Shown: piece by piece, positions 24,599-32,905 of the stretch
Layout of the letters: each line of letters begins with the position of its first letter
Numbering within the stretch: the stretch's first letter is position 1
DNA from: an uncultured Rhodobiaceae bacterium
Lineage (GTDB): Bacteria > Pseudomonadota > Alphaproteobacteria > Parvibaculales > Parvibaculaceae
NCBI GenBank assembly: GCA_913057645.1
Contig: CAJXOU010000006.1
Location: 1-64,000, forward strand
Length of the DNA: 64,000 nt
Direction of reading: 5' to 3'
Program-made: the position numbers and the translations under genes
Notes under the pieces: generated by a model
The model's database searches: none
Told to the model about the DNA's origin: nothing
The model's input: only the letters and a program-made list of their open reading frames with translations

Positions 24599-25902
24599 AA
24601 CGCGTCTTCCTGTTTCTTCAGGGCAGTAGTTGCCGGTTCTTTCCTGCATTGGGCAGAGCGCTTGCGGAGCGTGGCTACGGCGTTTGCCGTATAAACGCCA
24701 GTGGCGGGGACTGGTATTTCTGGCGAGACTGGAATGCCGTCGACTACAAGGGCGCCCTGAATGACTTCGGTTCGTTTGTAGGACAGAAAATTCGGTCCGA
24801 TGGTGTGACGGATATCGTTCTGTATAACGACTGCCGTCCTCTTCACAGGCGCGCCATCGAAACTGCACGCAAACTCGGATGCCGTATCTGGGTTTTCGAA
24901 GAGGGGTATTTGAGGCCGTACTGGCTCACGCTGGAAGAGGAGGGTGTCAACGGTTACTCGCCGCTGTTTCATGATCGTGAGCGGTTTCATCTGGAGGTTG
25001 TGGAAAAGGACGGAGGAGAGCCGCCATACAGGCCGACATCTTCTGCTCTAGCCTGGCGTGTAATCTACGATTTTCAGTGGCAGGGCTGGAACTATCTGCT
25101 GCGATTTCGTTATCCGCAGTACAGGACGCACCGCCCGTTTCCGATCTGGGCAGAGTACGCGACATGGACGCTGCGCCTCGCGCGGCTACCGTGGTCGCGT
25201 CGGCGGGCGGCACGCACGATCGAGACGCTCACCCGATCGGGTGAGCGCTACTTCGTCTTTCCGATGCAGCTCGACAGCGATTCGCAGGTGACGTCACATT
25301 CCGGGTTCACGGGTATGGAGCAGGCGCTGGAGCATGTGATTGGGAGTTTTGCCGCCAATGCGGCGCGCGACACGCAACTCGTCGTTAAGCTTCACCCTCT
25401 CGACAACGGCTGGATCAATTTTCGGGGCGTTACGCGCTCGATCGCAAAGCGGCTCGGCGTTTCCAGTCGCGTGCTGTTTATTGATGGCGGAAATCTCGAC
25501 GCGCTGGTGGCCGGCTCTCTGGGTGTCGTCACTCTGAACAGCACCGTCGGGTTGTCCGCATTAAAGCAGGGCAAGCCGGTCATTTGTCTGGCCAGGGCGA
25601 TATTCGATCTTCCCGGCCTGACTTTTCAGGGAAACATTGATCGCTTCTGGAGCGTGGAGCAGGGCCCGGACGGTGCATTGTTGCGGCGTTTTCTTGCCTA
25701 TTTGACAAGACGGGCGCTTATTGCTGGAGATTTTTATACATCCGAAGGTGTGGCTCTTGCTGTGACGAATGCCATTGATAGATTTGAGGCCGTTTCGGTG
25801 CCGGAAACTGCCGGATCTGCCGGACGAAGCTGGGTGCCGCAATCAGACACTCGTTTAGGGGAACGCCGATCGACCGAATCGGCGATGAGATCTGTGTCAT
25901 GA
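24595..25902 (+). CDS. kpsS: Capsular polysaccharide Kdo transferase / export protein, KpsS/RkpJ-like
   Basis: 435 residues, close to KpsS (single domain) and much shorter than the two-domain KpsC. Diagnostic blocks are FLQGSSCRFFPALGRAL at the N-terminus, WVFEEGYLRPYWLTLE, FPMQLDSDSQVTSHS (~223-237), KLHPLDNGWINF (~264) and LNSTVGLSALKQGKPV (~313). KpsS adds the first beta-Kdo to the lipid terminus of group 2 capsules and KpsC extends the linker; the single-domain enzyme here fits the first role. No KpsC, CMP-Kdo synthetase or arabinose-5-phosphate isomerase is in the window. It is translationally coupled (ATGA) to the RkpI-like gene. Confidence 0.88.
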   Translation: MKRVFLFLQGSSCRFFPALGRALAERGYGVCRINASGGDWYFWRDWNAVDYKGALNDFGSFVGQKIRSDGVTDIVLYNDCRPLHRRAIETARKLGCRIWVFEEGYLRPYWLTLEEEGVNGYSPLFHDRERFHLEVVEKDGGEPPYRPTSSALAWRVIYDFQWQGWNYLLRFRYPQYRTHRPFPIWAEYATWTLRLARLPWSRRRAARTIETLTRSGERYFVFPMQLDSDSQVTSHSGFTGMEQALEHVIGSFAANAARDTQLVVKLHPLDNGWINFRGVTRSIAKRLGVSSRVLFIDGGNLDALVAGSLGVVTLNSTVGLSALKQGKPVICLARAIFDLPGLTFQGNIDRFWSVEQGPDGALLRRFLAYLTRRALIAGDFYTSEGVALAVTNAIDRFEAVSVPETAGSAGRSWVPQSDTRLGERRSTESAMRSVS

Positions 25903-25969
25903 CGAAAGCTCTTCTCGCTGACATGGTTGGCTACGTACCGTGAGTAGCAACCACACCGAGGAAAACGTC

Positions 25970-27763
25970 ATGGTCGGCCCTGCCGACGAATTTTCGAAGC
26001 TCTATGGGGCCGGTGATGAAGAAGGTGCGCTCGATGTCGCGGTAACGGCATTGTCGTCGGGGGGCTTGTTTTCTCCCCCCTTCGAAAGCGTAAGTTGGCT
26101 TTGCGACGGGCTGCGCAGAAGACGCCATTTCCGGCTCGCCCTTTTGTTGATCTCGCAAGCGCAGGATCGTGGTTATCAGGGTTGGCGGGCGCTCTATCTG
26201 CGAGGAACGCTCGAAGCTTTGAACAGACGCGTAGGCGACGCAATAAACAGCCTCGAGCGCTGTCTCTCTCAATCTCCCGATGACAAGCGCGCCGAAGTGG
26301 CAACCGTTCTGGCCCGTATAAATGTCATCGCGGGCAACTACCAAATGGCGCAACGGCTCTTCGCGAAATATTCGAAGATCCGTGATCTACCGCCCGGCAT
26401 GGCGGACGTTGCGGTCAAGGCGGCGTTCAGCGCAGGAAACGTGGACTTGGCCCTTAGTTGGGGGCATCAGTCCGCGAACGTTCATGGCACGACGGCAGAA
26501 CGAGCCCGCTTCCTTGCCGCGGTGCACATGGACAGGTGCGAATGGCAGGAGGCACGTAAGACCGCTGAAGAGGGACTGAAGGTCGCCGCCGGAAATATCG
26601 AACTGCGCCGCCTGATGGCTCTGGCGTTCTTTCGCGAGGGGCGCATCGTTCCGGCCATAAATCATCTGGAAAGCATTGCTGGTGCCGAATCCGATTGGAC
26701 CGAAGGAAAGATCGTTCTCTGCAAATGTCTCGTTAGCGCTGGACGTATGCAGGAAGCACTGGTTGTCTTTCGTTCGATCGAACGCGAGGCTGGTTTCGAA
26801 GAGGAGGTAGACCTTCTTCGCACGCAACTTCATCAGGAGGACGGTTCTGCGGGAAGCGATATCGGGAAGGCGCGGGGCCGTCGCGAAAAGGATCCGTTCC
26901 AGGACAGGGAAGTACAACATCTGCTGGCGAACGTCCCCGACGATTTTGCACCGAGCTGGACGCGGGAAACCATAGCCAACAGCGGAAACATTCCGCGTGC
27001 CATCGGGAAGCTGTTTCATTCCGTGCGGACGATAATGCTGCGCGAGACAATGGCCAGGTTTGGGCGTCACGAGATCGGTTATCTGTGGGCGATCATTGAA
27101 CCGCTGATTCACGTCACCGTCGTCTCCTGCATCTTCTATTTCATTCGCATGCGCGACACGCTCGGGATGAATGTCGTTCTGTTTGTTGCAACCGGCATTA
27201 TTCCGCTCTTTTTCTACATGAAGACCTATTCCGGTCTCGTCAATGTGCTGAAACAGAACCGTCCCTTGCTGAACCATCCCGGGGTTCAGCCAATGGACAT
27301 CTTCTTTGCGCGAAGTATTCTGGAATTCTTCACCCAGCTTTTTGTTTTTGTTGTTTTCGTCTTTGCGATCTACCTGTTTATCGAGGAATACACGTTCGGC
27401 AACGTCTGGTCGGTTCTGACCAATCTTTTCGGCCTGTGGATTACGGGGATAGGAATGGGGTTACTCATCGGCTCCCTGGTCGTGTTTGCCGAGTCGATCA
27501 AGAATGTCATGGACGGGTCGAACAGGATCATCTACGTCGCCTCCGGCGTCTTCTTCACGCTCGATATGATGCCACCCGCCGTGGCTGAGTACCTCGAGTG
27601 GAATCCCTTGCTCCACTTTGTCGATGGCGTGCGGGGTAATTTCAATCCCTTGATGGGGGGGACCCGCGTCGATATCGGCTATGCATATGTGTGTGCGGTG
27701 GCGATATTGTTGTGCGGTCTCGTCGCGGATCGGGCACTGCGGCACAGAGTTCTCGATAGATGA
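25970..27763 (+). CDS. kpsM: Capsule ABC transporter permease KpsM with N-terminal TPR-like domain
   Basis: 597 residues from the ATG at 25970, chosen for the GAGGAAAA ribosome site; a GTG at 25940 is also open. KpsM is normally ~260 residues. The C-terminal ~260 (from NIPRAIGKLFHSVRTIMLRE at ~338) are a complete ABC-2 permease: the amphipathic entry helix, GYLWAIIEPLIHVTVV, RPLLNHPGVQPMD, six membrane helices and WNPLLHFVDGVRGNFNP. The first ~330 residues are helical repeats of TPR type, for example ARINVIAGNYQMAQRLFAKY and LMALAFFREGRIVPAINHLE. Such an added domain could dock biosynthetic enzymes at the exporter. Its stop overlaps the kpsT start (ATGA). Confidence 0.88.
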   Translation: MVGPADEFSKLYGAGDEEGALDVAVTALSSGGLFSPPFESVSWLCDGLRRRRHFRLALLLISQAQDRGYQGWRALYLRGTLEALNRRVGDAINSLERCLSQSPDDKRAEVATVLARINVIAGNYQMAQRLFAKYSKIRDLPPGMADVAVKAAFSAGNVDLALSWGHQSANVHGTTAERARFLAAVHMDRCEWQEARKTAEEGLKVAAGNIELRRLMALAFFREGRIVPAINHLESIAGAESDWTEGKIVLCKCLVSAGRMQEALVVFRSIEREAGFEEEVDLLRTQLHQEDGSAGSDIGKARGRREKDPFQDREVQHLLANVPDDFAPSWTRETIANSGNIPRAIGKLFHSVRTIMLRETMARFGRHEIGYLWAIIEPLIHVTVVSCIFYFIRMRDTLGMNVVLFVATGIIPLFFYMKTYSGLVNVLKQNRPLLNHPGVQPMDIFFARSILEFFTQLFVFVVFVFAIYLFIEEYTFGNVWSVLTNLFGLWITGIGMGLLIGSLVVFAESIKNVMDGSNRIIYVASGVFFTLDMMPPAVAEYLEWNPLLHFVDGVRGNFNPLMGGTRVDIGYAYVCAVAILLCGLVADRALRHRVLDR

Positions 27764-28416
27764 TTCACCTGATCGGAATCGAAAAGCACTACAACACCGA
27801 AGTGGGCATCAGGCAGGTGATCCTTGAAACGAACCTGTCCATTCCGACGCACAAACGCGTAGGAGTGCTGGGGCGCAACGGAGCCGGAAAGTCGACCTTG
27901 CTGAACATGATAGCAGGTGTCGACAGGCCGAACCGTGGCATGATCGTACGAGAGGCCCGTTTGTCCTGGCCGCTGGGATTCGCAGGCGGCTTTCATGGCG
28001 ACCTCACTGCCCGCGAGAATATATCGTTTGTGGCCCAACTTTATCGCGTTGACTATGAGGAGACATTCGCCCGTACGGAGGAATTCGCCGAAATCGGTGC
28101 ATATGTCGATATGCCGGTCCGGACGTACAGCCAGGGCATGAAATCCCGACTGGCATTTGGGCTCAGTCTGGCTATCAATTTCGACTGTTATCTTATCGAC
28201 GAAACGATCGGTGCCGGGGATCGCTTTTTCAGGCAGAAATCCCGCAAGGTCTTCCTCGAGCAATCGAAAGGGGCGGGTATGCTTCTGGTTTCACACAATG
28301 AGACCACGGTGAGGGAATACTGCGAAATTGCTCTCGTCATATACGAGGGGGTGCTGGTGCCCTTTGGTGACATAGATGATGCGATCGACTTTTACATGCG
28401 GAAATGCGCTCCATGA
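27760..28416 (+). CDS. kpsT: Capsule ABC transporter ATP-binding protein KpsT
   Basis: 218 residues, the usual KpsT length. Walker A is GRNGAGKST (~38-46), the ABC signature is the degenerate YSQGMKSR of this subfamily (~123), and Walker B is CYLIDETIGAGD (~142-153) with the H-loop in LLVSHNE. The substrate-handling residues of the long Wzt C-terminal domain are absent, as expected for a KpsMT-type exporter that carries a lipid-linked whole chain. It forms the inner-membrane pump with the adjacent KpsM and is coupled on both sides by overlapping stop/start codons. Confidence 0.93.
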   Translation: MIHLIGIEKHYNTEVGIRQVILETNLSIPTHKRVGVLGRNGAGKSTLLNMIAGVDRPNRGMIVREARLSWPLGFAGGFHGDLTARENISFVAQLYRVDYEETFARTEEFAEIGAYVDMPVRTYSQGMKSRLAFGLSLAINFDCYLIDETIGAGDRFFRQKSRKVFLEQSKGAGMLLVSHNETTVREYCEIALVIYEGVLVPFGDIDDAIDFYMRKCAP

Positions 28417-29639
28417 GTCCGAGATTTGGCAAAGACCATTTGACGAGAATGATGCGGGATGACGGGCCGGCAGGTAGGGCGCTCCTCTTCCTGAAGGAGC
28501 GGATTGTCCCGGTTCTTCAGGAGAGATTGCTGCCCATTCTGCAACTCGGTGTATCCAGACTTCTGTTCGTCGGCATTGTGATTGTCCCTTCGGTTCTGGC
28601 GATCATCTACTACGGGTTCTGGGCATCCGATCGGTATGTTTCCACGTCATTGATGACTGTGAGAACGTCGGATTCACAGCTTGTATCGACGTTCGATGGA
28701 TTGCTGGGTTCTCTTGGCGGGCAGACAGGTCTGGTCGACGGATATGTCGTTGAGGAATACATCCAGTCGCACGAGATAGCGAGAAAGCTCCAGGAGTCGG
28801 TCGACCTCAGATCAATCTACTCGGCGGACGAGGCGGACTACTGGTCGCGGCTCGATCCCGATGTCACATTCGAAGACTTCTTCAGCTACTACCTCAGTCG
28901 CATCGATGTTTATTTCGATTCCGAGGCAAACGTTGTTCATCTGGACGTCCAGGCCTACAGGCCGGCAGATGCGCAACGAATTGCGGCCGAGATCGTCAGG
29001 CTGAGCGACGACATGGTGAACCGCATCTCCGAACAATCGAGGACCGATGCCGTCGAGTTCGCTGCGGAGGAAGTGACGCTTGCCGAAAACAGGCTCCGCG
29101 ACAACCGCTTGACGCTCTATCGATTTCGCGAGGAGCATGGCGAACTCGATCCTGTCCGCTCGGCGGAGGCGATTGGCGGCATCGTCTCGAAGCTCGAAGA
29201 GGAACTGGCGAGATACAAGACCGAGCTCGCGTCGCTGCGCAGCTACATGCGTGAAGAGAGTGCGCAGATTGCTGGTGTCAAGGCGCGCATAGGCGCGATT
29301 GAACAACAGCTCAGGGCCGAACGCGGGCGCCTCACCAGCAGCCCGGACGATCCTGCAACGACCTATTCGGATCTATTGGCCGACTATGAACGCCTTCTGA
29401 TTGAGGAGGAGTTCGCCAGGTCCGCCTACACATCAGCGGTGTCGGCTCTTGAGGTGGCGCGAGCCGATGCGGCCCGTAAACAGGCCTACCTGGTGGCATT
29501 CGTCGAGCCTTCCATGCCGGACGCCGCATCCAAACCCGACAGGCTGCTAATCGTTGTATCTGTAGTAGCGTGTGGCCTGCTGGCATTCGGCCTGCTAATG
29601 TTAATCGGGGCAGCCATTAAGGAGCATGCGCGGATATGA
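28413..29639 (+). CDS. kpsE: Capsule export inner-membrane protein KpsE (PCP-3)
   Basis: 408 residues from an ATG overlapping the kpsT stop by four bases; an in-frame ATG at 28404 is the alternative. It has the polysaccharide co-polymerase layout: a membrane helix near residues 49-70 (LLFVGIVIVPSVLAIIYYG), a large periplasmic part with long coiled coil (about 200-350, VTLAENRLRDNRLTLYRFREE and on), and a C-terminal membrane helix (LLIVVSVVACGLLAFGLLML). KpsE links the KpsMT pump to the outer-membrane channel KpsD. The FVEPSMPDAASKPDRL segment before the second helix is the family's conserved proline-rich motif. Confidence 0.92.
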   Translation: MSPRFGKDHLTRMMRDDGPAGRALLFLKERIVPVLQERLLPILQLGVSRLLFVGIVIVPSVLAIIYYGFWASDRYVSTSLMTVRTSDSQLVSTFDGLLGSLGGQTGLVDGYVVEEYIQSHEIARKLQESVDLRSIYSADEADYWSRLDPDVTFEDFFSYYLSRIDVYFDSEANVVHLDVQAYRPADAQRIAAEIVRLSDDMVNRISEQSRTDAVEFAAEEVTLAENRLRDNRLTLYRFREEHGELDPVRSAEAIGGIVSKLEEELARYKTELASLRSYMREESAQIAGVKARIGAIEQQLRAERGRLTSSPDDPATTYSDLLADYERLLIEEEFARSAYTSAVSALEVARADAARKQAYLVAFVEPSMPDAASKPDRLLIVVSVVACGLLAFGLLMLIGAAIKEHARI

Positions 29640-31402
29640 AGGTTTGGGGGGTATTTGCCATCACGCTGCTCGGGATGGCGTTCGGCGCTGATATGGCTTT
29701 CGCACAGGCGGAGACTCCGCAGGAACGCCGTTTGCCGACCGGCGGCATCGAGAGGCGCTCCACCAGCGATATGCCGGAAGTCTTCGGGGACCCGAGTGGA
29801 TATGAACAGCCGAAGGCTATCGAGTCGGCGCCCGTTGGTGGGGACATTCTGCTTCGCGAGCAGAGCAGCACCCGAGTCGATATCCCCAATTCGATACCGG
29901 AGCCCGGTCGTGATACGCTCGAGCCGTATGGGGCCCAGATTTTCACGAATTCGTCGCTTGTAGACAGAAGTGTAGGGGTCAATCCCGATTACCGCATTGC
30001 GCAAGGTGATCGCATTGCTGTTCGGATGTGGGGTGCACGGACATTTGACAGCGTCCTCGTCGTCGATATTCAGGGAAATATCTTTCTCCCGGAGATCGGT
30101 CCGATTCGCGTCGAAGGCATCAACAACAGCCAGTTGTCGAACCGCGTGCGATCCAGCGTGGCGAACGTCTTCACGGACAATGTGAAGGTGTATACGAACC
30201 TGCTTGGCACGCAACCCTTGGGGGTGTTTGTCACCGGTGCCGTTCCGTTTCCGGGCCGCTACCCTGGATCGAAGGATGACAGCGTCCTCTACTACCTGGC
30301 CCGCGCGGGCGGCATTGATCCGGACAGTGGCAGCTACCGGGATATTGAGATCGTAAGAAGCGGCAGGGTAGTGGCCAAGATAGATCTGTACCGCTTCCTG
30401 ACGAAGGGTGACATGCCTTCCGTAAGGTTCTCCGACAACGACGCTATCGTCGTAAATCCGCAGAAGCCCACGGTTGCGGTATCGGGAGATGTCCGTAATG
30501 AATATCGGTTCGAATTCGATCCGTCCGAAGGAACGCTGGCGGCCGGCGTTTTGGCTCTGGCTCAACCGATTCCCGCGGCCAGTCACGGTTTGCTGCAGGG
30601 CATTCGGGACGGCAAGCAATTCAATACTTATGTCCCCCTCCCCCAGCTAGCGGCGTTCTCCCTTGCCGATGGCGACGCAATTTCCGTTCAGGCCGACCGG
30701 GAAGCTGAAACAATTGTCGTGAACGTCGAGGGTAACGACGCCGGTCCGTCCGCTTTCGCCGTCCCGCGAGCCACGAGGCTGGGAGCTGTTGCGCAGCTGA
30801 TCGAGGTGGATCCGGAAATCGCCGATATCGACGCGATATATATTCGGCGTGAATCGGTCGCTGCTCGGCAGCAGCAGGCGATAGATCGTGCGCTCTACGA
30901 ACTGCAGAGATCAGTTCTCACCGGCAATTCGATAAGCGCGACCGAAGCGGAGATGCGTGTTCAGGAAGCCGCACTCGTCGAACGCTTCGTCAGCCAGGTC
31001 AGGACGGTGGCGCCTGAGGGACGTGTCGTTCTGGCAGGCAGCAACTGGCGCGATATGCTGCTTGAGGACGGCGACGAGGTTGTCATCCCGAAGAAAAGCG
31101 ACGTCGTGCTGATATCAGGGGAAGTCAAGGTACCGCAGACTGTGCTCTGGAAGGAGGGCCGTTCGATCAGCTCGTATATCGAAGCGGCCGGCGGCGTCAG
31201 CAATCGCGGAGACGCTGGCCGCGTTCTTGTCCTCCGAAACGACGGTTCCGTCGAGGAGGGCAGCGTGCGCATTCGCAAGGGGGACCATATCATGGTGCTC
31301 CCCGCGCCGACGGACAAGTCTTTTGCCGTCTTCAGCGACATCATTGAAATCATATATCGTGTCGCTCTCTCTGCAGCAGTCGTCATCCGGGCCGGCGACT
31401 AG
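29636..31402 (+). CDS. kpsD: Outer-membrane capsule export protein KpsD/Wza-like (Poly_export + SLBB domains)
   Basis: 588 residues, overlapping the kpsE stop by four bases. A cleavable signal peptide ends near ADMAFAQA, without a lipobox cysteine, as in KpsD rather than Wza. The Poly_export domain (VNPDYRIAQGDRIAVRMWG, VVDIQGNIFLPEIGPIRVEG) begins near residue 115 and is followed by three SLBB-type segments (GVFVTGAVPFPGRYPG, VAVSGDVRNEYRFE, VLISGEVKVPQTVLW). The C-terminal ~25 residues (FSDIIEIIYRVALSAAVVI) are hydrophobic and may cross the outer membrane. It completes the KpsMTED export complex. Confidence 0.92.
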   Translation: MKVWGVFAITLLGMAFGADMAFAQAETPQERRLPTGGIERRSTSDMPEVFGDPSGYEQPKAIESAPVGGDILLREQSSTRVDIPNSIPEPGRDTLEPYGAQIFTNSSLVDRSVGVNPDYRIAQGDRIAVRMWGARTFDSVLVVDIQGNIFLPEIGPIRVEGINNSQLSNRVRSSVANVFTDNVKVYTNLLGTQPLGVFVTGAVPFPGRYPGSKDDSVLYYLARAGGIDPDSGSYRDIEIVRSGRVVAKIDLYRFLTKGDMPSVRFSDNDAIVVNPQKPTVAVSGDVRNEYRFEFDPSEGTLAAGVLALAQPIPAASHGLLQGIRDGKQFNTYVPLPQLAAFSLADGDAISVQADREAETIVVNVEGNDAGPSAFAVPRATRLGAVAQLIEVDPEIADIDAIYIRRESVAARQQQAIDRALYELQRSVLTGNSISATEAEMRVQEAALVERFVSQVRTVAPEGRVVLAGSNWRDMLLEDGDEVVIPKKSDVVLISGEVKVPQTVLWKEGRSISSYIEAAGGVSNRGDAGRVLVLRNDGSVEEGSVRIRKGDHIMVLPAPTDKSFAVFSDIIEIIYRVALSAAVVIRAGD

Positions 31403-31414
31403 CGCTTCTGGAGG

Positions 31415-32467
31415 ATGATCTTGTTTGGGCTGCCTCTCCGGTCCGCCTCGTTCAGGTGCGAGGGGGCCTACACTCGGTCAGCCGAGCGCATTGTCGTGTT
31501 GGCTCAGGAGATATCTCCGACATGCGATGTCTATCTGCGCGCCCGGCTCAAGCGCGCGACGCTGCCGGTACACTACTGGAAACTCGGCGATGAGCCTCCC
31601 GTCCCGCTGGAGGGGGCTTATGTCGTTGTCGTTCGCTACGTCGACAGGGTTTCCAGTTCTGCAATCGATAGGGCGCGCTCCCAACTGGCGGGGGTAGCCT
31701 ATCTCCTCGATGACGATCTGGTCGCCGCAATCAACGACCGAAGCCTGCCGCTCCACTACAGTTTCTTCATGCTGCAATTCTGGATGCGCTACCAATCGTG
31801 GCTTAGACGGACGGTGAGTGAACTTTGGGTTGCCTCCGGGATACTCGAGCAGAGATACCGCAAGGCCGGTCCCGTATTCCGTATCGGCCCGGAGCCCGCC
31901 CGATTCCCCTTGCCGCGGGAGCGGCCACCATCGGCGACCGATAAAGTCAGAATATTCTATCACGGACAGAAGACGCATCTGCCTGAGCGGCGTTGGTTGA
32001 GAGACGTTGTGGCGGTGGTACATGAGACGATGGAGCAGTGCAGCTTTGAAATCGTCGGAGGTGCGGAAACGCAACGCTGGTATCGGCATCTGGAGCGCGT
32101 CCGGGTGCGCCCCTTGGCACTCTGGCCCGACTATCTGCAGCGAAGTACCCAGGAGCGTTTCGATATCGGCCTCGCCCCCCTGGTCCCGACGCCCTTCAAC
32201 GCTGCCCGGTCCTGGGTCAAGTATCTGGATATCGCCCGCTTCGGTGCGGTGGGAATTTTTGCCGATTGCGTGCCCTACGATGAAGTAGTGCGGGACGGAA
32301 ACAATGGCCTTCTGTGCTCGCGCGATGACCCGGATGCTTGGATACGGGTACTCACGGACCTGATACGCGACACGTCGCGCCGCAATCGGCTGATCGCTCA
32401 GGTGGACTGGCCATCCTCCTCTCCGGTACCGCCTGTTCTCTCGTCAATGCTCGAGGCGCAGGCATGA
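31415..32467 (+). CDS. Putative glycosyltransferase (GT-B fold)
   Basis: 350 residues. The C-terminal half resembles a GT4/GT1-type donor domain: VRIFYHGQKTHLPERRWLRD at the start of the second Rossmann fold, FDIGLAPLVPTPFNAARSW, then KYLDIARFGAVGIFADCVPYDEVVRDGNNGLL, the usual nucleotide-sugar site. The N-terminal half has the YVVVVRYVDRVSSSAIDRAR and AYLLDDDLVAA segments of glycosyltransferases that address a linked partner strand. GGAGG abuts the ATG; the TTG two codons later (31421) has better spacing and may be the true start. It follows kpsD by 12 bp, so it belongs to the export operon. Confidence 0.75.
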   Translation: MILFGLPLRSASFRCEGAYTRSAERIVVLAQEISPTCDVYLRARLKRATLPVHYWKLGDEPPVPLEGAYVVVVRYVDRVSSSAIDRARSQLAGVAYLLDDDLVAAINDRSLPLHYSFFMLQFWMRYQSWLRRTVSELWVASGILEQRYRKAGPVFRIGPEPARFPLPRERPPSATDKVRIFYHGQKTHLPERRWLRDVVAVVHETMEQCSFEIVGGAETQRWYRHLERVRVRPLALWPDYLQRSTQERFDIGLAPLVPTPFNAARSWVKYLDIARFGAVGIFADCVPYDEVVRDGNNGLLCSRDDPDAWIRVLTDLIRDTSRRNRLIAQVDWPSSSPVPPVLSSMLEAQA

Positions 32468-32564
32468 CAGGCGCTCTTTATGTGTTAAAGTCGCTATCGG
32501 CGGCGGCAGGGACGTATCGTCTCGGGGGCTGTTGTCCATATTCGTTTCAGGGGGTAGGTGACCG

Positions 32565-32897
32565 ATGCACCGGCTGGTTCTCTTATTGACGTTGAGCATC
32601 GGGCTGGCCGCTTGCGAGACGGTACCTTCGGACGAAACGGTTGATCCTCTTTCGCCTGCTGCGGCGCCCGCGGCGACTGATGCTGTTGCGCGATACGCCG
32701 TCGGCGCCTCGCCGGGAGCTTCCGCGCCCGTAATGTCCGGGACTGGATCGAGCGTCACTGTTCAGGTGGGCTCATACTATACATCGGCTCTCGGAGAGCG
32801 TTGCCGGCGCGTCGTTCTGTCGGATGGATTTGGCAGGTCGCAGGTCAGCGCGGTCTGCTTGGTGGATGCTGGCTGGACGACGGTTGTCGGTCTCTAG
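32565..32897 (+). CDS. Small outer-membrane lipoprotein of unknown function
   Basis: 110 residues with GGTAGGTG upstream of the ATG. A lipoprotein signal peptide is clear: charged N-terminus, hydrophobic core and the lipobox LAAC (cysteine 17). After a disordered Ala/Pro/Ser-rich linker (~20-60) comes a small folded domain (VTVQVGSYYTSALGERCRRV, then SQVSAVCLVDAGWTTV) holding two further cysteines that could form a disulfide. It is the last gene of the + strand capsule run and ends 8 bp from the convergent rkpG-like stop. A role in capsule surface assembly is suggested only by position. Confidence 0.8.
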   Translation: MHRLVLLLTLSIGLAACETVPSDETVDPLSPAAAPAATDAVARYAVGASPGASAPVMSGTGSSVTVQVGSYYTSALGERCRRVVLSDGFGRSQVSAVCLVDAGWTTVVGL

Positions 32898-32905
32898 TTT
32901 TTCGT

